From Bradyrhizobium sp. ISRA430 (lineage in GTDB: Bacteria; Pseudomonadota; Alphaproteobacteria; Rhizobiales; Xanthobacteraceae), in the NCBI RefSeq assembly GCF_029909975.1, contig NZ_CP094516.1:5704001-5768000 (forward strand): a stretch of 64,000 bases of DNA. The letters run 5' to 3'. The position numbers and the translations under genes are program-made. A model generated the notes under the pieces. That model did no database searches and was not told the DNA's origin. It saw nothing but the letters and a program-made list of their open reading frames with translations. Positions 60,874 through 64,000 of this stretch are shown in pieces. Each line of letters begins with the position of its first letter. The stretch's first letter is position 1.

Positions 60874-62910
60874 TCACCGATTAAAGAGTTGCCGCAGCAC
60901 GTCGTTCATTGGCTGACTGTCCTGCTGCGCGGCCGGCGGGTCCTCGTGGGCCGGCGGTGTGGGCGATGCCTGCGGCGCCGGCGTATTCGGGCTTGCCGGC
61001 AGGCCGCGGCTGGTCCGGCCGGTGCCGGTCCCGCTGGAGAGCCCCTGCTGGATCAGATTGCCGATCGCCTCGCCGAGCGGTCCTCCCAGCAGATTGTTCT
61101 GCCCCGGCTGTTGCGCCGGGGGATTGGGGTTGCCGGCCGAGTTGCCGCCGTTGGGCGCGGCGCCGCCGAGACCGAGGCTATCCAGGATGTTGCCGAGCCC
61201 GGCGCCGTCAGGGCCGAACAGGCCTTTGCCCATCTCACGCAGCTTAGCATAGGCGGCGTCGGGATTGTCGAGCACGCCGGCCATGTCCGGATAGATCCGC
61301 GGCTGCGACCACGAGCCCTGGATCATCACGGGGATGCCGAAGCCGACCGGCTCGGAGGTGCGGCCCTGGCCTTCGGTCGTCATCACCAGCTTCGGCTCGA
61401 CGCGAAAGCCCATCATCTTGGTGTCGAGTGCGATGGTGCCGGCGCCGGTCACGCGCACCAGCGGTCCGATCAGGTTGAGATCGGTCGTCACCGCCTGGCC
61501 CTTGTCGACGCGGAACGAGGCGGAGAGCTGCGACAGGTCCGTGCTCAATTCCTGGCTGTCCTGCCAGCCGGACAGCGTGCCCGTCGTCAGCGAGCGGATC
61601 ATCTGCGCGACGTTGATGCCGCGGATGGCGCCGTCCTGGAAGTTGGCGAACGCCGTGCCCTGCATGTTCGCCATCAGCGCGCGCTGGCTGGTGCCGGCGC
61701 TGCGCAGGGCGAGCTTGGCCTGCAGCTTGCCGTCGAGCCGATCGAAATCGGCAAGTCCCTTCAGCAGCGGCAGGGCGCGCACGCCGACGAGGTCGGAATG
61801 CATGGCAAAGCTCGGTGCGCCGCTGGTCGCATCCAGGATCACCTCACCCGAGATATGGCCGTCATAAGCGCCGAGATTGGCGGTGCCGGCTTTCAGCACG
61901 CCGCCCGCAAGCTTTGCGTCGAGCGCGAGCGGCGCGAGGCGCGCCTCGCCGATATTGGCCTCATTGGCCGAAATCCTGATCTGCGCATCGACATAGTTGA
62001 GCCCGGAGACGTCGATCGGCGCATCGCTCCAGGGCTGGCCGGCTGCGCCCTCGGGCGATTTCGACAGCGGTATGGAAAGCCGCTGGAAGTCGAGATCGAC
62101 CTTCACCAAAGGCTTGCTCGCAATGTCGACCGAGGCCCAGCCGTTGAAGGCGCCGTCCCCGAGCGCGCCGCTCAGCCCGTTGATCATCACGATCGGCCCA
62201 TTGAGCCGCATGTCGGCGTGGCCCTTCAGTTGCGAGGTCAGCACTTCGGGCATGTCGATGGCGAAATCCACCGGGATGGTCTGCCGCTCGATCGGCGCCG
62301 CCGGCGCGGTCGCCTTGATGTCGAACTTGATCGGGCGATTGCCGGCGCGCGCGGTGCCGGTGAAATCGACCTTGCGGTCGCGGCCGGCGATGGCATCGGC
62401 GTTGATGGCGCTGATGCGTCCCTCGACCCGGTCGCGGACACGCGAGAACGCAACTTCGCCATCGGTGATCTTGATGCGGTCGATGGCCGCGCCATCCATG
62501 TCCACCGCAACGGCGGCCGGCGTCGACGGCGGATTGGTATTCGGCAGGCGCTCGCGCAGCAGCGGCTGGTAGAGCACCGGATGGGTGATGATGAGCTCAC
62601 TGATCTTCGGCCGGCCCGACCACACGCTGGACAGCGTCATGTCGGCTTGCACGCTGTCGACCGTCAGGCGCGTGATGCCGCTGCGGTCCTTCGGATCCTG
62701 AAGCGTGAGGTCGTTCAGCGTCACGTTCAGCGTGGGCCACAGGCTGACCTTGGTCGTGCCGTCGATCGACAGGCGATAACCTGTCGCGCTCTCGACGCGC
62801 GATGCAATCGTCGATGTCAGGAAGCCCGGGGGGATCCCGACCACGAGGAGAAGCGCGATCACGATGATGACGGCGGCAACCGCCGCCCCGGCGAATTTCA
62901 CTGCTCTCAT
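60874..62910 (-). CDS. AsmA-family envelope protein
   Basis: 678 residues. One N-terminal membrane helix (GAAVAAVIIVIALLLVVGIP) then SATGYRLSIDG, typical of AsmA-like periplasmic bridge proteins linked to outer-membrane lipid traffic. The conserved C-terminal AsmA segment includes FQDGAIRGINVAQMIRSLTT, VTGAGTIALDTKMMGFRVEP and PVMIQGSWSQPRIYPDM. The last about 100 residues are Gly/Pro/Asn-rich and probably disordered. GGAAAG precedes ATG 62910; a GTG at 62940 is less likely. Confidence 0.88.
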   Translation of the reverse strand: MRAVKFAGAAVAAVIIVIALLLVVGIPPGFLTSTIASRVESATGYRLSIDGTTKVSLWPTLNVTLNDLTLQDPKDRSGITRLTVDSVQADMTLSSVWSGRPKISELIITHPVLYQPLLRERLPNTNPPSTPAAVAVDMDGAAIDRIKITDGEVAFSRVRDRVEGRISAINADAIAGRDRKVDFTGTARAGNRPIKFDIKATAPAAPIERQTIPVDFAIDMPEVLTSQLKGHADMRLNGPIVMINGLSGALGDGAFNGWASVDIASKPLVKVDLDFQRLSIPLSKSPEGAAGQPWSDAPIDVSGLNYVDAQIRISANEANIGEARLAPLALDAKLAGGVLKAGTANLGAYDGHISGEVILDATSGAPSFAMHSDLVGVRALPLLKGLADFDRLDGKLQAKLALRSAGTSQRALMANMQGTAFANFQDGAIRGINVAQMIRSLTTGTLSGWQDSQELSTDLSQLSASFRVDKGQAVTTDLNLIGPLVRVTGAGTIALDTKMMGFRVEPKLVMTTEGQGRTSEPVGFGIPVMIQGSWSQPRIYPDMAGVLDNPDAAYAKLREMGKGLFGPDGAGLGNILDSLGLGGAAPNGGNSAGNPNPPAQQPGQNNLLGGPLGEAIGNLIQQGLSSGTGTGRTSRGLPASPNTPAPQASPTPPAHEDPPAAQQDSQPMNDVLRQLFNR

Positions 62911-63035
62911 GTCGACTTTCCAACGATGGACAAGCGGCACCGAACCCGGTCGGTCGCCCGTCTGCGCGGGAGTTTATCCCGGGACGGGAAGCCGCTCCAA
63001 GCGGCCAAAAATAGTCAGGAGGTGCTGCAAAGTTA

Positions 63036-63051
63036 TGTGACTTATGACACA
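63036..63051. promoter_or_regulatory. CRP-like binding site
   Basis: TGTGA-CTTATG-ACACA differs from the CRP consensus TGTGA-N6-TCACA at one position. It lies in the divergent gap between the AsmA and Crp-family genes, about 105 bases before the Crp start, suggesting autoregulation or control of the AsmA gene. Confidence 0.5.
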
Positions 63052-63156
63052 CTTATCCGGTGCGGCTTTGACGCGATTCTGATGTTGATGGTTCCAAGGG
63101 GTTTGCCAACGGATTGCCAAAGGAATTGATAGGCGAATTGATAAGGGAATTTTGAG

Positions 63157-63831
63157 ATGAGCAAGCAGGCCGAATTTGCGGTCATTCTGAAGATGAACCC
63201 GATGTTCGCGGATCTCGGGGCCGACGAACTCCAGAGACTGTCCAACCTCTGCCACACTCAGCTCCTGGCGAACGGCGAGGTCCTGTTCCAGAAGGGCGAT
63301 CCTGGCGATGCGCTGTTCGGCGTGCGCCGCGGGCAGATCCGCATCGAGACCGGCGCCGCCGACGGCAGCCGGCTTACGCTGAATTTCATGGGCCCCGGCG
63401 ATCTGTTCGGCGAGGTCGCGGTGCTGGACGGCCAGAATCGCACGGCGGACGCGACGGCCGGCGAAGCCAGTGAGCTGTTCGTGCTGCGGCGCGAGGATTT
63501 TCTCGCCTTCCTCGAGCGCGAGCCGAAGGTCGCGATCAAGCTCATCGCGTTGCTCTGCCAGCGCATCCGCTGGCAGAGCGAGCGCATGGAGGAATCCATG
63601 CTGCAGCCGCTGCCGGTGCGGCTCGCGCGGCGGCTCTGCGCGCTCGCCGCCGATTTCGGCTCCGAGGTGCACATCTCGCAGGAGCAGCTCGGCATCTTCG
63701 TCGGCGCCGCACGCGAAAGCGTCAACCGCCAGCTTCAGGCCTGGCGCAAGGACGCGATCCTCGATCTCCAGCGTGGCCGCATTCTCCTGAAGAACATGAC
63801 GAGGCTGACGTCGATCGCGCGGAATGAGTAG
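63157..63831 (+). CDS. Crp/Fnr-family transcriptional regulator
   Basis: 224 residues. The cyclic-nucleotide roll (about 10-125) carries MGPGDLFGEVAVLDGQNRTADATAGE, which fits the phosphate-binding cassette with FGE and an Arg. A dimer helix (VAIKLIALLCQRIRWQSERM) and a Crp winged helix (SQEQLGIFVGAARESVNRQL) follow. No Fe-S cysteines, so cAMP is more likely than oxygen as signal. The adenylate cyclase at 58186 and the upstream CRP-like site fit this. ATG 63157 is the start. Confidence 0.88.
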   Translation: MSKQAEFAVILKMNPMFADLGADELQRLSNLCHTQLLANGEVLFQKGDPGDALFGVRRGQIRIETGAADGSRLTLNFMGPGDLFGEVAVLDGQNRTADATAGEASELFVLRREDFLAFLEREPKVAIKLIALLCQRIRWQSERMEESMLQPLPVRLARRLCALAADFGSEVHISQEQLGIFVGAARESVNRQLQAWRKDAILDLQRGRILLKNMTRLTSIARNE

Positions 63832-63854
63832 CCAGAGCGAGCCTGGTCCTCCAT

Positions 63855-64000
63855 CTACTCCGCCGGATGCGCGACCTTCTTCGACGCGTGCGCTGCTTCC
63901 GCCGGCGCGGCGCCGGGGGGCGAAGCCGCGTGTTGATCCGCGGTCTCGGCATCCTCGCTGTGCACGATCAGCCGCTTGCCGAAGCGCCAGAACAGGACGC
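63855..64000 (-). CDS. 3' end of an unidentified gene (continues past window)
   Basis: The last about 48 codons on the minus strand read VLFWRFGKRLIVHSEDAETA followed by an Ala/Pro-rich tail ending KKVAHPAE and a TAG stop. The hydrophobic-basic junction suits the cytoplasmic tail of a membrane protein. The family cannot be told from this piece. Confidence 0.5.
   Translation of the reverse strand, partial: VLFWRFGKRLIVHSEDAETADQHAASPPGAAPAEAAHASKKVAHPAE

Noticed and set aside
60889-63129. Long plus-strand open frame (746 codons) opposite the AsmA gene
   Set aside because: Antisense shadow of the AsmA gene; composition is Arg/Gly/His-rich without domain features.

Overview
The window is GC-rich, with long opposite-strand open frames, many two-component and cyclic-nucleotide signalling genes, MocR, GntR-FCD and caspase-like families, and many short palindromic intergenic repeats. 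This fits an alphaproteobacterium of the Bradyrhizobium/Nitrobacteraceae type. That placement rests on gene content and style, not on a search.

Layout. 0-6 kb: the tail of an MFS transporter, a DUF2267 protein, an orphan NuoB (complex I subunit B) far from any nuo operon, a cysteine-rich small protein, a MocR regulator divergent from an EamA exporter, and a receiver-EAL protein with a degenerate EAL site. 6-12.3 kb: a secreted hypothetical, an MHS-type transporter, a large hypothetical, a LuxR protein fused to a broken histidine-kinase dimerisation domain, an Hpt protein and a Crp/Fnr regulator. 12.3-13.5 kb has no gene I can support. 13.5-24 kb is a signalling block: hybrid CheA-REC, CheW, CheY, CheR and a PilZ-like protein (no CheB, no receptor), a stand-alone receiver, a FixJ-like regulator and a 1198-residue hybrid kinase preceded by a truncated receiver. 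24.3-31.6 kb looks like a sugar-acid catabolic locus: GntR-FCD regulator with a perfect palindromic operator, a NitT/TauT-type ABC transporter whose ATPase gene is frameshifted, an IlvD/Edd dehydratase, an RraA-type aldolase and a Tat-exported SMP-30 lactonase. 31.7-43 kb: an S9 peptidase flanked by two copies of a dispersed repeat, a class V aminotransferase, an SNase-like secreted protein, a 576-residue unknown, a caspase-fold pseudoenzyme, an RND adaptor-like protein, a secreted beta-propeller lactonase and small proteins.

43.1-52.2 kb looks like an integrated genomic island. Its right edge is the 3' end of an intact GGDEF-EAL gene. Its left edge carries a displaced, silently diverged copy of that same 3' end in the same orientation, including a 19-bp exact repeat. 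Inside are a tyrosine-recombinase remnant, a dienelactone hydrolase, a cupin protein, a DUF2892/ECF sigma/DUF2892 operon whose membrane proteins carry CPxC motifs, a methyltransferase and two related adenylate cyclase-TolB-TPR genes.

52-64 kb: the GGDEF-EAL gene, a LysM protein, a Spy-like periplasmic protein, a Cache-HAMP-GAF adenylate cyclase, an AsmA-family protein, and a Crp-family regulator with a CRP-like site upstream. The window closes in the tail of an unidentified gene.

Functional themes: c-di-GMP turnover (one probably active and one probably inactive EAL protein), cAMP signalling (three cyclases and two Crp-family proteins), phosphorelay parts in unusual fusions, and one coherent catabolic operon.
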